64,000 nucleotides of DNA, taken from the NCBI RefSeq assembly GCF_000263195.1, contig NC_018748.1, positions 806,001-870,000 of the forward strand. Reading direction: 5' to 3'. The position numbers and the translations under genes are program-made. This DNA is from Emticicia oligotrophica DSM 17448. Its GTDB lineage: Bacteria > Bacteroidota > Bacteroidia > Cytophagales > Spirosomataceae. Numbering within the stretch: the first letter of the stretch is position 1; each line of letters starts with the position of its first letter. Of this stretch, positions 51,415 to 61,276 are shown in pieces. Under the pieces are notes generated by a model, which searched no databases, was not told the DNA's origin, and was given only the letters and a program-made list of their open reading frames with translations.

Positions 51415-53700
51415 ATGAAAAAAACTTTCATTTCAACCCTACTCATTTTTGTGGGTTATTTTTCTTTTGCCCAAGCTCCAGAAAATTTAGTAAAATATGT
51501 AAATCCTTTGGTCGGAACCGATTCAAAATTTGAATTTTCAAATGGAAATACCTATCCTGCCATTGCTCGACCTTGGGGAATGAATTTCTGGACGCCCCAA
51601 ACCAATAAAATGGGTGATGGTTGGACCTATCAATATGCCAGCAATAAAATCAGAGGATTTAAGCAAACCCACCAGCCTTCTCCTTGGATAAATGATTACG
51701 GTGCGTTTTCAATTTTTGCTACTACCGAAAAACTCGTCTTTGACGAAAACAAACGTGAATCTTGGTATTCACATAAAGCCGAAACCTCAAAGCCACATTA
51801 TTATCGAGCGTATTTATCTGATTATAATACAACGGTAGAAATTACACCAACCGAAAGAGCCGCTCGTTTCAGAATCACATACCCAGAAACTAATAAAGCT
51901 TACTTAATTATTGATGGATTTTTCAAGAATTCATACATAAAAGTTTTTCCTAAAGAGCGTAAAATTATTGGCTACGCACGTAACTCCTCGGGCGGTGTAC
52001 CAGAAAACTTCAAAAACTACTTCGTAATATACGTTGATAAAGATTTTGAAGAAGTTTATGGGGTAAAAGATGGCGAAATAACGCTCAATAATTTGGAAGT
52101 AGAAACCAAACACGCGGGAAGCATCATCAGGTTTAAAACCAAAACCAATGAGCAAATAAACTTAAAAGTGGCTTCTTCGTTTATCAGTGCCGAGCAAGCA
52201 GAGCTAAATCTCAAAAACGAAATTGGCGATTTGAATTTCGACCAACTCATGGCACAAGGTGAAAAATCTTGGAATACCCAATTAAATCGAATTAAAGTAG
52301 AAGGTGGCTCCGATGACGAACTCCGCACATTCTATTCGGCACTTTATCATACGATGTTGTTTCCGCGTAAGTTTTATGAATTAGATAAAGATAAAAAAGT
52401 AATACATTATAGTCCTTACAATGGTCAAGTATTAGAAGGGTATATGTTTACGGACAATGGTTTCTGGGACACCTTCCGTGCGGTATTCCCATTTTTTAAC
52501 TTGATGTTTCCTGAAATGAATAGCCAAATCATGGAAGGTTTGAGCAATGCATACAAAGAAAGTGGTTGGCTACCAGAATGGGCAAGTCCAGGCCACAGAG
52601 ATTGTATGGTTGGTTCTAATTCGGCATCAATCATTGCCGATGCTTATCTGAAAGGAATTAAGATTCAGGAAATTGAAAAGCTTTATGAAGCCATCACCAA
52701 AAATACCAATCAAGCAGGGCCTTTAAGTTCGGTAGGACGTTTGGGGGTACAATATTATAATACGCTTGGGTATGTACCTTATGATGTGGGCATCAACGAA
52801 AATACGGCTCGAACGCTCGAATATGCCTACGATGATTTTACGATTTGGAAAATGGCTAAACTCTTGAAACGTCCACAAGCGGAAATAGATTTATATGCCA
52901 AGAGAGCTCAAAATTACCGTAATGTTTTTGATAAATCGACCAATTTTGTGCGTGGAAAAAATAAAGATGGCTCGTTTCAAACGCCATTCAGACCCGATAA
53001 GTGGGGCGATGCCTTCACAGAGGGCTGTTCTTGGCACTGGACATGGTGTGTATTTCATGATATTCAAGGACTTTCTGATCTGATGGGTGGCAAGAAGAAT
53101 TTTGTTGCCAAATTAGATTCGGTTTTCACAGCCCCTCCTACCTTCGATTTCTCTTATTATGGCATTCAAATTCATGAAATTACTGAAATGTTGGTCATGA
53201 ATATGGGGCAATATGCACATGGAAATCAGCCGATTCAGCACATGCCTTATTTGTATAATTATGCGGGCGAACCTTGGAAAACCCAATACCATGTTCGTAA
53301 TATTATGAAAAAACTTTATACGCCATATCCCGATGGTCTTTGTGGCGATGAGGATAATGGTCAAACTTCAGCTTGGTATGTATTTTCAGCATTGGGTATG
53401 TATCCAGTTGCACCAGGAACCGATCAGTACGTTTTAGGCTCACCATTATTCAAAAAAGCCACTATTAAATTAGAAAACGGTAAAACCTTTACGATTCAAG
53501 CTCCCGAAAATAGCAGTGAAAAAGTGTATGTTGAACAAGCAAGTTTGAATAATGTAAACTACACCAAAAACTACCTTAGTTATGCTGATATTATGAAAGG
53601 TGGTACATTTAAACTAAAAATGTCGGCCACACCAAATAAAAATAAGGGTATCAAAGAATCAGATTTCCCATATTCGATGAGTAATGAGTTGAAAAAGTAA
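51415..53700 (+). CDS. Secreted GH92 alpha-mannosidase
   Basis: 761 residues with a signal peptide (SFAQ-A). The two-domain GH92 architecture is clear: KYVNPLVGTDSKFEFSNGNT near the N-terminus, an (alpha/alpha)6 catalytic domain with LYHTMLFPR, GFWDTFRAVFP and WASPGHRDCMVG, and catalytic acid/base region GDEDNGQTSAWYVFSALG near 645. GH92 enzymes are calcium-dependent exo-alpha-mannosidases, mostly 1,2- or 1,3-linkage. It is secreted to periplasm or exterior and probably trims mannans or N-glycans. It is the partner of the upstream Nudix-type regulator. Confidence 0.95.
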   Translation: MKKTFISTLLIFVGYFSFAQAPENLVKYVNPLVGTDSKFEFSNGNTYPAIARPWGMNFWTPQTNKMGDGWTYQYASNKIRGFKQTHQPSPWINDYGAFSIFATTEKLVFDENKRESWYSHKAETSKPHYYRAYLSDYNTTVEITPTERAARFRITYPETNKAYLIIDGFFKNSYIKVFPKERKIIGYARNSSGGVPENFKNYFVIYVDKDFEEVYGVKDGEITLNNLEVETKHAGSIIRFKTKTNEQINLKVASSFISAEQAELNLKNEIGDLNFDQLMAQGEKSWNTQLNRIKVEGGSDDELRTFYSALYHTMLFPRKFYELDKDKKVIHYSPYNGQVLEGYMFTDNGFWDTFRAVFPFFNLMFPEMNSQIMEGLSNAYKESGWLPEWASPGHRDCMVGSNSASIIADAYLKGIKIQEIEKLYEAITKNTNQAGPLSSVGRLGVQYYNTLGYVPYDVGINENTARTLEYAYDDFTIWKMAKLLKRPQAEIDLYAKRAQNYRNVFDKSTNFVRGKNKDGSFQTPFRPDKWGDAFTEGCSWHWTWCVFHDIQGLSDLMGGKKNFVAKLDSVFTAPPTFDFSYYGIQIHEITEMLVMNMGQYAHGNQPIQHMPYLYNYAGEPWKTQYHVRNIMKKLYTPYPDGLCGDEDNGQTSAWYVFSALGMYPVAPGTDQYVLGSPLFKKATIKLENGKTFTIQAPENSSEKVYVEQASLNNVNYTKNYLSYADIMKGGTFKLKMSATPNKNKGIKESDFPYSMSNELKK

Positions 53701-53717
53701 ATTCATTCGATTTCCGC

Positions 53718-53757
53718 AAAACCCATCCAAGAAAACGCTTGGATGGGTTTTTTATTT
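53718..53757 (+). terminator. Terminator of the GH92 gene
   Basis: A 14-bp perfect stem (AAAACCCATCCAAG / CTTGGATGGGTTTT) with a 6-nt loop, followed by a T run, 18 nt after the stop. Confidence 0.9.
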
Positions 53758-53811
53758 CTAAACAAATCGGCTCAATGTGAGTTAAATCCATGAAACATTG
53801 ACAAAAAACGC

Positions 53812-55341
53812 ATGGTTCTTCGACTAATTTTGGGCGACCAACTCAATTATAATCACTCTTGGTTTCGGGAAAAAGACGACAATATTTTGTATGTCATGAT
53901 GGAAATAAAACAAGAAACCGACTACGTAAAGCACCATATTCAGAAAGTGGTGGGGTTCTTTGCAGCTATGCGTATTTTTGCACAAGTGCTTCAAAATCAA
54001 GGAAATAAGATAATTTATATAAACCTTGATGACGAGCAAAATACCCAATCGCTCACCCAAAACCTTCAGTGGATAATCAGGGAAAATGAAATTACCCAAT
54101 TCGAATATCAACTTCCTGACGAATACCGCCTTGATGAGCAACTAAAGTTTTTTTCAAACACACTCAATATTCCAACCAAAGTCTATGATTCGGAGCATTT
54201 TTTGAGCAAACGAAATGAGTTAGCTGAGTTCTTCAAAGGGAAAAAGACTTTTTTAATGGAAAATTTCTATCGCATGATGCGAAAGAAATACGATATTTTG
54301 ATGGAAGGAAATGAGCCAATTACTGGGCAATGGAATTATGATGCCGAAAACCGAAAAAAACTTCCAAAAGAACATCGCCCCGTTGAACCTTTGGTATTTA
54401 ATCATGATGTTTCGGATATTCTTGAAGTCATTCAAAAACAAAACATTGAGACTATCGGTAGTATTAATCCGAAAGCGTTTGTTTGGCCAATAAATAGAGA
54501 AGAAAGTTTACAACTCCTTGATTTTTTTGTAAAAGAATGTTTGCCTTTATTTGGCACTTATGAAGATGCCATGGCCACTCAATACTGGTCGATTTATCAT
54601 TCAAGACTTTCTTTTTCGCTCAATACCAAGCTGCTTTCACCTTTGGAAGTAGTAAAGCGAGCCGTTGCCCATTGGCAAAACAACCAAACACAAATTTCGA
54701 TTGCACAAATCGAGGGGTTTGTCAGACAAATTATTGGTTGGCGAGAATATATGCGTGGTATTTATTGGGCAAAAATGCCCGATTTTCAACACCTAAATTT
54801 CTTCGAACATCGACAAAAGCTACCTGGTTTTTTCTGGAATTCTCAAACAAAAATGAACTGCATGAAGCACTCCATCGGTCAATCTTTGAATTTAGCTTAT
54901 GCTCATCACATTCAACGATTGATGATTATCGGTAATTTTTGTTTGTTAAGTGGAATCAACCCCGATGAAGTTGATGAATGGTATTTGGGGGTATATATTG
55001 ATGCCATCGAATGGGTGGAAATTACCAATACTCGTGGCATGAGTCAGTATGCCGATGGCGGAATTGTTGGCTCAAAACCTTACGTGGGTTCGGCTAACTA
55101 TATAGATAAAATGAGCGATTATTGCAGCTCTTGTTTCTATGATAAATCAAAGAAAGTTGGGCATAAAGCTTGTCCGTTTAACTCGCTTTATTGGCATTTT
55201 TTTGAGCGAAATAGAGAAAAACTGGAGCGAAATCCACGCATTGGCATGGCTTACGTAACCCTCAATAAAATGCCCGACCAGCAAAGAAAAGAAATACTCA
55301 ATCAAGCAGAGATTTATTTGAATAAAATAGAGGAATTATAG
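53812..55341 (+). CDS. Iron-sulfur (6-4) photolyase-type protein (FeS-BCP)
   Basis: 509 residues of the photolyase-related family of Agrobacterium PhrB/CryB type. The N-terminal alpha/beta antenna domain begins VLRLILGDQLNYNHSWF; the C-terminal helical FAD domain includes GFVRQIIGWREYMRGIYW and YSIYHSRLSFSLN. Four Cys at 350, 438, 441 and 454 match in spacing and numbering, as I recall it, the [4Fe-4S] ligands of PhrB. PhrB repairs (6-4) photoproducts with light. No neighbour is functionally related; a strong hairpin follows. Whether this copy repairs DNA or acts as a photoreceptor is not settled by sequence. Confidence 0.9.
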   Translation: MVLRLILGDQLNYNHSWFREKDDNILYVMMEIKQETDYVKHHIQKVVGFFAAMRIFAQVLQNQGNKIIYINLDDEQNTQSLTQNLQWIIRENEITQFEYQLPDEYRLDEQLKFFSNTLNIPTKVYDSEHFLSKRNELAEFFKGKKTFLMENFYRMMRKKYDILMEGNEPITGQWNYDAENRKKLPKEHRPVEPLVFNHDVSDILEVIQKQNIETIGSINPKAFVWPINREESLQLLDFFVKECLPLFGTYEDAMATQYWSIYHSRLSFSLNTKLLSPLEVVKRAVAHWQNNQTQISIAQIEGFVRQIIGWREYMRGIYWAKMPDFQHLNFFEHRQKLPGFFWNSQTKMNCMKHSIGQSLNLAYAHHIQRLMIIGNFCLLSGINPDEVDEWYLGVYIDAIEWVEITNTRGMSQYADGGIVGSKPYVGSANYIDKMSDYCSSCFYDKSKKVGHKACPFNSLYWHFFERNREKLERNPRIGMAYVTLNKMPDQQRKEILNQAEIYLNKIEEL

Positions 55342-55351
55342 CTTATAAAAA

Positions 55352-55381
55352 CATCAGGTTTCAGAATTCTGAAACCTGATG
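55352..55381. terminator. Bidirectional palindromic terminator
   Basis: A 30-bp perfect palindrome (CATCAGGTTTCAGAA and its complement) lies between the convergent photolyase and SnoaL-like genes; the minus strand continues into TTTTTAT. Confidence 0.85.
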
Positions 55382-55388
55382 ACAATAT

Positions 55389-55934
55389 TTAAATTTGACT
55401 CATTGGTATTCTATTTTTATAATTCCAAAAGGCTGATACATTGACAATTCTCCACTTTCCATCAGTTCCTTTTTCCATTAATCTTACTTCTTTACTTTGT
55501 AAGAAATATTTTTGCTCGCGGTCGCTATTATACTGGTCCCAAGTGATATGGGCAGCATTTGAGCCATAAAATTTAAACTTCATATTTTTTCGTTTAACTA
55601 TTGGGTGGCTACTACCCTCTTTTTCTGGTTCGGCTGGATTTTCTTTAATAAACTTTCCGAGGTTTTTATTGATATTATCCCAACCTACACTGGCATCAAA
55701 GGTGCCATCGGCATTGCTCCATGCTTGGTAAGAATACTCTGAGTGAGTAAATTTATCTTGCCAACAATTATAATCGCGTTTGAAAAAGCAGTCGGTTTCT
55801 GCTTCAATACAGGCAATGATTTCTTTTTCTTCTTTTGCTTGGTCAATAGCTGCCGTATTGACAGCGGAAGAAGATTTTTGACATCCGTATAAAGTAATTG
55901 TCAAGAAAAGTGAAGCTAAAATAGGTACTTTCAT
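55389..55934 (-). CDS. SnoaL/NTF2-like lipoprotein
   Basis: 181 residues with a lipobox (TITLYGC, Cys about 18). The remainder resembles a SnoaL/DUF4440-type cone-shaped alpha+beta fold: AKEEKEIIACIEAETDCFFK as the first helix, WQDKFTHSEYSYQAW, and the final strands KWRIVNVSAFWNY. Such proteins bind small hydrophobic ligands or act as enzymes, but no catalytic residue pattern is diagnostic here. It is probably membrane-attached and periplasmic. It is monocistronic. Confidence 0.75.
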   Translation of the reverse strand: MKVPILASLFLTITLYGCQKSSSAVNTAAIDQAKEEKEIIACIEAETDCFFKRDYNCWQDKFTHSEYSYQAWSNADGTFDASVGWDNINKNLGKFIKENPAEPEKEGSSHPIVKRKNMKFKFYGSNAAHITWDQYNSDREQKYFLQSKEVRLMEKGTDGKWRIVNVSAFWNYKNRIPMSQI

Positions 55935-56081
55935 AATAGTAAGAATTTAGAGTGAACAATGCCAAACTGGTGCGGGCTCGCTTGAACCCACATCTTACTT
56001 TAAGTATTCCTAAAGATTAATTAAACGTATGTAAAAAATTTCAATATTCCAAGTTTAATTTGAAATATTTTTATCCAAATA

Positions 56082-57461
56082 TTATTCTTCTATCTCAGGA
56101 ATATCCTCTTCTTTTACTAAACTAATATCATTTTTTTCAATTCCCTCATTTACTAAACGATTGGCCTGCTTTTCATAAGTTTTTTCAAAAATATTACGAG
56201 CTAAACGTCCATTGCCAAAGGAGGCATCTCGGTCTTCATAAAGTGCTTTAAATAGCTTATATACTTTCTTCTGAGCAGCCTCTTCTACTTTTAATTGTAC
56301 TTTTTGGGTTTGAAGTAAATAAATATCCAATAATTCTTCTGGCGTGTAATCTTTAAAGGCAATGTATTTATTAAATCTCGAATGTAATCCAGGATTTGAG
56401 TTGATAAACGCTGTCATTTTTTCTTCATAACCTGCCACAATCACCACAAAATCATCTCGATTGTCTTCCATAAACTTTACAATCGTATTTACCGCTTCGG
56501 GCCCGTAAGTATCATCGGTATTGAGGGCGTAGGCTTCATCAATAAACAAAATTCCGCCCAATGCTTTTTGGCATACTTCACGGGTTTTCAGCGAAGTTTG
56601 GCCAGTATAGCCCGCTACCAACCCACTGCGGTCGGTTTCATAGAGTGTTCCTTTATTCAAAATTCCTAATGTTTTGAAAATCTGAGCTAAAAGCCTTGCA
56701 ATAGTAGTTTTACCTGTTCCGGGATTACCATAAAAAACCATGTGCAAGGAGCGTTCGGGAAGTTGTAAACCCTGTTCCTTTCTAATTTTTTCAATTTTTA
56801 AAACATTCACCAAACTATTTACTTCCTCTTTCACATTTTCAAGCCCAATCAAAGCATTTAGTTCGACCAAAAGTTCTTCCAACGATTTAGCAGGAACTTC
56901 CTTTACTTGGTTGGTGGTCTGAAAACCAGTATTATTTGTAGGCTGTTCGACTTGTTGATTGGGTTGTGAAATCATTTTTGAAAGCCCATCAAGTCCACGT
57001 AAAATAACATGAAAAGGATTTCCAGCATTTTCAACGTGGGGGTTTTCTTCGGCATAAATATCATGCTCACGATATAGCTTTGGTTTTTCTCCTGCCAAAC
57101 GAGCTTTAACTACTTCATAAAAAGTCGAAATATATTCTTCAAGAGTATTATCAACCTTTACTTTTCGACCCTCAGTACCAAAAACAACCGAATCGGGCGT
57201 TGGGCAACGAACCGTAACAGACTTATCATAGGGGAATTCCACGACCTCAATATCGCCATAAGCATCGCTATCAACTAATAAAATACGCTCGGTTGTGGCC
57301 AATAATAATACATGGCGAGTGTTCCAGTAGCCATGCACTGAGGCATCAATGTATTCGTTTTCATGAATAATACTCGGCAAGGCCTTTAGCTCATTACGAA
57401 GCATAAGTTCGGCAAAAGGATTCAAGTCAATTTGGCGTTTGATTTGATGGTAGCTGGGCAT
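56082..57461 (-). CDS. CbxX/CfxQ-type AAA+ ATPase with PH-like domain
   Basis: 459 residues from the ATG at 57461. The N-terminal part (about 30-115) is a bacterial PH-like domain (RHVLLLATTERILLVDSDAY). A linker follows, then an AAA+ domain of the CbxX/CfxQ/SpoVK class with ELNALIGLENVKEEVNSLV, Walker A GNPGTGKTTIARLL, Walker B GGILFIDEAYAL, and the arginine-finger region HSRFNKYIAF. Relatives include the Rubisco activase CbbX, but no Rubisco is present, so it is a general remodelling ATPase. It is divergent from hemN with a 254-bp gap holding a dyad. Confidence 0.85.
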   Translation of the reverse strand: MPSYHQIKRQIDLNPFAELMLRNELKALPSIIHENEYIDASVHGYWNTRHVLLLATTERILLVDSDAYGDIEVVEFPYDKSVTVRCPTPDSVVFGTEGRKVKVDNTLEEYISTFYEVVKARLAGEKPKLYREHDIYAEENPHVENAGNPFHVILRGLDGLSKMISQPNQQVEQPTNNTGFQTTNQVKEVPAKSLEELLVELNALIGLENVKEEVNSLVNVLKIEKIRKEQGLQLPERSLHMVFYGNPGTGKTTIARLLAQIFKTLGILNKGTLYETDRSGLVAGYTGQTSLKTREVCQKALGGILFIDEAYALNTDDTYGPEAVNTIVKFMEDNRDDFVVIVAGYEEKMTAFINSNPGLHSRFNKYIAFKDYTPEELLDIYLLQTQKVQLKVEEAAQKKVYKLFKALYEDRDASFGNGRLARNIFEKTYEKQANRLVNEGIEKNDISLVKEEDIPEIEE

Positions 57462-57601
57462 GTTTTGAATAAAATCTTTTCGATAAAGATAAGTGATTCT
57501 CTGCTGAAACCTGTTTCTTTTTTTGACCAAAGGCAGATTTTAAGTTCTGTTTCTTGGTTTAGATTGATTGATTAAATTGTCTATCTCCCATACTCATGAT
57601 T

Positions 57602-57619
57602 TTGATATACTGATATCAA
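57602..57619. promoter_or_regulatory. 18-bp dyad between AAA+ and hemN genes
   Basis: TTGATAT-ACTG-ATATCAA is a perfect 7-bp inverted repeat, resembling a CRP/FNR-family half-site pair (TTGAT...ATCAA), though spacing is 4 nt longer than the FNR consensus. It is 97 bp upstream of the hemN ATG. Confidence 0.5.
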
Positions 57620-57687
57620 TCAAGTAAAGACATATCATGCAGGGGCAAAACATGACTTTCATCATCATTTTTCTTTAGGCTGGCATC

Positions 57688-57695
57688 TAATTTTG
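57688..57695 (+). promoter_or_regulatory. -7 box of hemN
   Basis: TAATTTTG fits TAnnTTTG and lies 20 bp before the hemN ATG; no clear -33 box. Confidence 0.4.
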
Positions 57696-57715
57696 CATGA
57701 AATATAAGTAAACGC

Positions 57716-59083
57716 ATGACAGACTCTTCTTTAATAAAAAAATATGATGTAGCTGGCCCAAGATACACCAGTTACCCCACCGTGCCACATTGGCAAACTG
57801 ACAATTTCAGCAGTGAAGCATGGAAAAAACGTTTGGTTGAAACTTTCTCTATTACTAATCATACTTCGGGCATTAGTCTTTATATCCACTTGCCTTACTG
57901 TGAAAGTCTGTGTACTTTTTGTGCATGCCATAAGCGGATTACCAAAAACCACGGAGTTGAAGAACCATATATTGAGGCAGTTTTAAAAGAATGGCAAATG
58001 TATGCCGCAATGTTTCCGAATAAACCACGCATCGCCGAAATTCATTTGGGAGGAGGTACGCCAAGCTTTTTCGCTCCTAATATGTTACACAAACTTATTC
58101 AAGGTATTTTAGATGATGCCCAAATAACTTCCGAACACGAATTTAGTTTTGAAGGCCACCCCAACAATACCAATGCCGAACACTTACAAACACTTTATGA
58201 TTTAGGTTTTAGAAGAGTTAGTTTTGGCGTACAAGATTATGACCCACATGTACAGTTGGCCATACATCGCATACAGCCTTTCGAAAATGTAAAAAAAGTG
58301 ACTGAACTTGCTCGTGAAATTGGTTATACCTCAATTAGTCATGATTTAGTATTTGGATTACCATATCAACAACTTTCTTCTATTGAAGATACCATTCGGC
58401 AAACCCTTTCAATGAAACCCGACCGAATAGCTTTTTACTCTTACGCCCATGTGCCTTGGCTCAAAGGAAACGGCCAACGCGGATTTGATGAAAGCAACTT
58501 ACCAAGCGGTGAAGAAAAACGAGCTTTGTACGAACGAGGTCGAGCAATGTTTGAGGAAAATGGTTACATTGAAATTGGTATGGACCATTTCGCACTTCCA
58601 CACGATACTTTAAATAAAGCCCAAGAAAATGGCACACTTCACCGAAACTTTATGGGTTATACTACCACCCAATCGAAGGTATTGCTTGGACTGGGAGCTT
58701 CTTCGATTAGTGATAGTTGGACAGCCTTTGCTCAAAATATCAAAGAAATTGAACCATATATAGAAAAGGTCAATGCTGGAGAACTTCCAATCTTCAAAGG
58801 GCACCTACTCAATAAAAAAGATTTATTCATAAGACAACAAATATTAAATATTATTTGTAATTTGGAAACTTCATGGAAGTTGAGCGATTGGACAAGTGAA
58901 GAAACAGAGATTATCTTTGAAAAACTAGATGATTTGGCAGAAGATAAACTCATTACTTTCAATGAATTTGGGCTAAAGGTTCTTCCTGCGGGTAAAGCGT
59001 TTATTCGAAATATTTGTATGGTTTTCGACATGTATTTGGCTCAAACAAAACCAACACAGAAATTATTTTCAAAAACGATATAA
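57716..59083 (+). CDS. hemN: Oxygen-independent coproporphyrinogen III oxidase
   Basis: 455 residues, a radical-SAM enzyme with the Cx3Cx2CxC motif at C62, C66, C69 and C71 in YCESLCTFCACHKR, the same positions as in E. coli HemN. GGGTPSFF and the SAM-binding YSYAHVPWLK region follow, with the HemN C-terminal domain (about 370-455). It decarboxylates coproporphyrinogen III to protoporphyrinogen IX without oxygen, in heme synthesis. An FNR-like dyad lies upstream, which would fit regulation by low oxygen. A terminator follows. Confidence 0.95.
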   Translation: MTDSSLIKKYDVAGPRYTSYPTVPHWQTDNFSSEAWKKRLVETFSITNHTSGISLYIHLPYCESLCTFCACHKRITKNHGVEEPYIEAVLKEWQMYAAMFPNKPRIAEIHLGGGTPSFFAPNMLHKLIQGILDDAQITSEHEFSFEGHPNNTNAEHLQTLYDLGFRRVSFGVQDYDPHVQLAIHRIQPFENVKKVTELAREIGYTSISHDLVFGLPYQQLSSIEDTIRQTLSMKPDRIAFYSYAHVPWLKGNGQRGFDESNLPSGEEKRALYERGRAMFEENGYIEIGMDHFALPHDTLNKAQENGTLHRNFMGYTTTQSKVLLGLGASSISDSWTAFAQNIKEIEPYIEKVNAGELPIFKGHLLNKKDLFIRQQILNIICNLETSWKLSDWTSEETEIIFEKLDDLAEDKLITFNEFGLKVLPAGKAFIRNICMVFDMYLAQTKPTQKLFSKTI

Positions 59084-59103
59084 AATTAAAAAAACTAACC
59101 TCT

Positions 59104-59137
59104 AAAGCCTTCACAATTTTTTGTAGGGGCTTTTTTT
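59104..59137 (+). terminator. Terminator of hemN
   Basis: Stem 59104-59115 with 59122-59133 (AAAGCCTT... / ...GGGGCTTT, two G-U pairs, one mismatch), then a T7 run. Confidence 0.8.
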
Positions 59138-59250
59138 ATGCATACAACTATAATTTTCTACGAAAAAAAACACCTTCAGCTTATTGATGCAAAAGTTTTT
59201 TTTATAGTAAATCATTCATAAGTAAAATAATCCAAACATTAGCCATTTGA

Positions 59251-60501
<1,251 letters not shown>

Positions 60502-60528
60502 TTATTCATAAACAAAGCCTATTTTTAC

Positions 60529-60568
60529 CGCCAGTATGTTTTAAATTTTAAAAACATGCTGGCGTTTT
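60529..60568 (+). terminator. Terminator of spt
   Basis: A 14-bp stem (one G-U) pairs CGCCAGTATGTTTT at 60529-60542 with AAAACATGCTGGCG at 60551-60564, followed by TTTT. Confidence 0.87.
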
Positions 60569-60603
60569 GGTTTTAGTTTCACTATTTAACTCTACTTTAA
60601 AAT

Positions 60604-61125
60604 ATGAATACCTATCTAACCTATAAATCAAGACAGTATACAATAATTCTATTCGTAATCCTCATTACAACCTCTTCGTTTTACGTTCATGCACAGGATA
60701 AGTTTCCAGACAAATGCCTTGGTCAGTGGACAGGCAAAATGTATATGTATAACCAAGGTCTTTTACGAGATAGTGTTGATGTTATTTTAACGATTAAAGC
60801 CATTGACGCAACTACGTGGGTGTGGAAAACTGAATATTTATCTAAAAAACTACCCATGGTAAAGGACTATAAGTTGAGATTTGTAGAAAACAATGTCTTC
60901 ATTACTGACGAAGGTGATGGGATTGAATTGCTCAATTACCAATTTGAGAATAAACTTTACTCTACTTTCGAAACACATGGTATATATCTTACTGCCAATT
61001 ATGAGCTCATCAACGATAAATTAAAATTCGAAGTAACTTCCGGTAAAAAGAAAAACGATACGAACTCAGTCGTCAATTACTCTACTGACAATATTCAAAG
61101 TATTATTTTTAGTAAAATCAAATGA
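60604..61125 (+). CDS. Secreted protein of unknown function
   Basis: 173 residues with a signal peptide (VHAQ-D, about 31). The mature protein begins CLGQWTGKMYMYNQG and contains several beta strands (TTWVWKTEYLSKKLPMVKDY), suggesting a small lipocalin-like or beta-barrel fold, although no conserved domain is recognised. It is flanked by terminators or gaps and seems monocistronic. Function is not inferred. Confidence 0.7.
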   Translation: MNTYLTYKSRQYTIILFVILITTSSFYVHAQDKFPDKCLGQWTGKMYMYNQGLLRDSVDVILTIKAIDATTWVWKTEYLSKKLPMVKDYKLRFVENNVFITDEGDGIELLNYQFENKLYSTFETHGIYLTANYELINDKLKFEVTSGKKKNDTNSVVNYSTDNIQSIIFSKIK

Positions 61126-61276
61126 AAAGTTGGGATTATTGTTTATTAGAAAATATATCTAAAGCAAGGCAAAAAATAATTCGATAACAAACCATAAACA
61201 AAGAATTATTCTTCTTCAATGAATGCCTTTCGAAAATTCACTAAATTGGCATTTAATTTCAATAAACTAAACAACT

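Noticed and set aside
56082-57461. Rubisco activase CbbX
   Set aside because: The AAA+ core is of that class, but there is an extra PH-like domain and no Rubisco genes are present.
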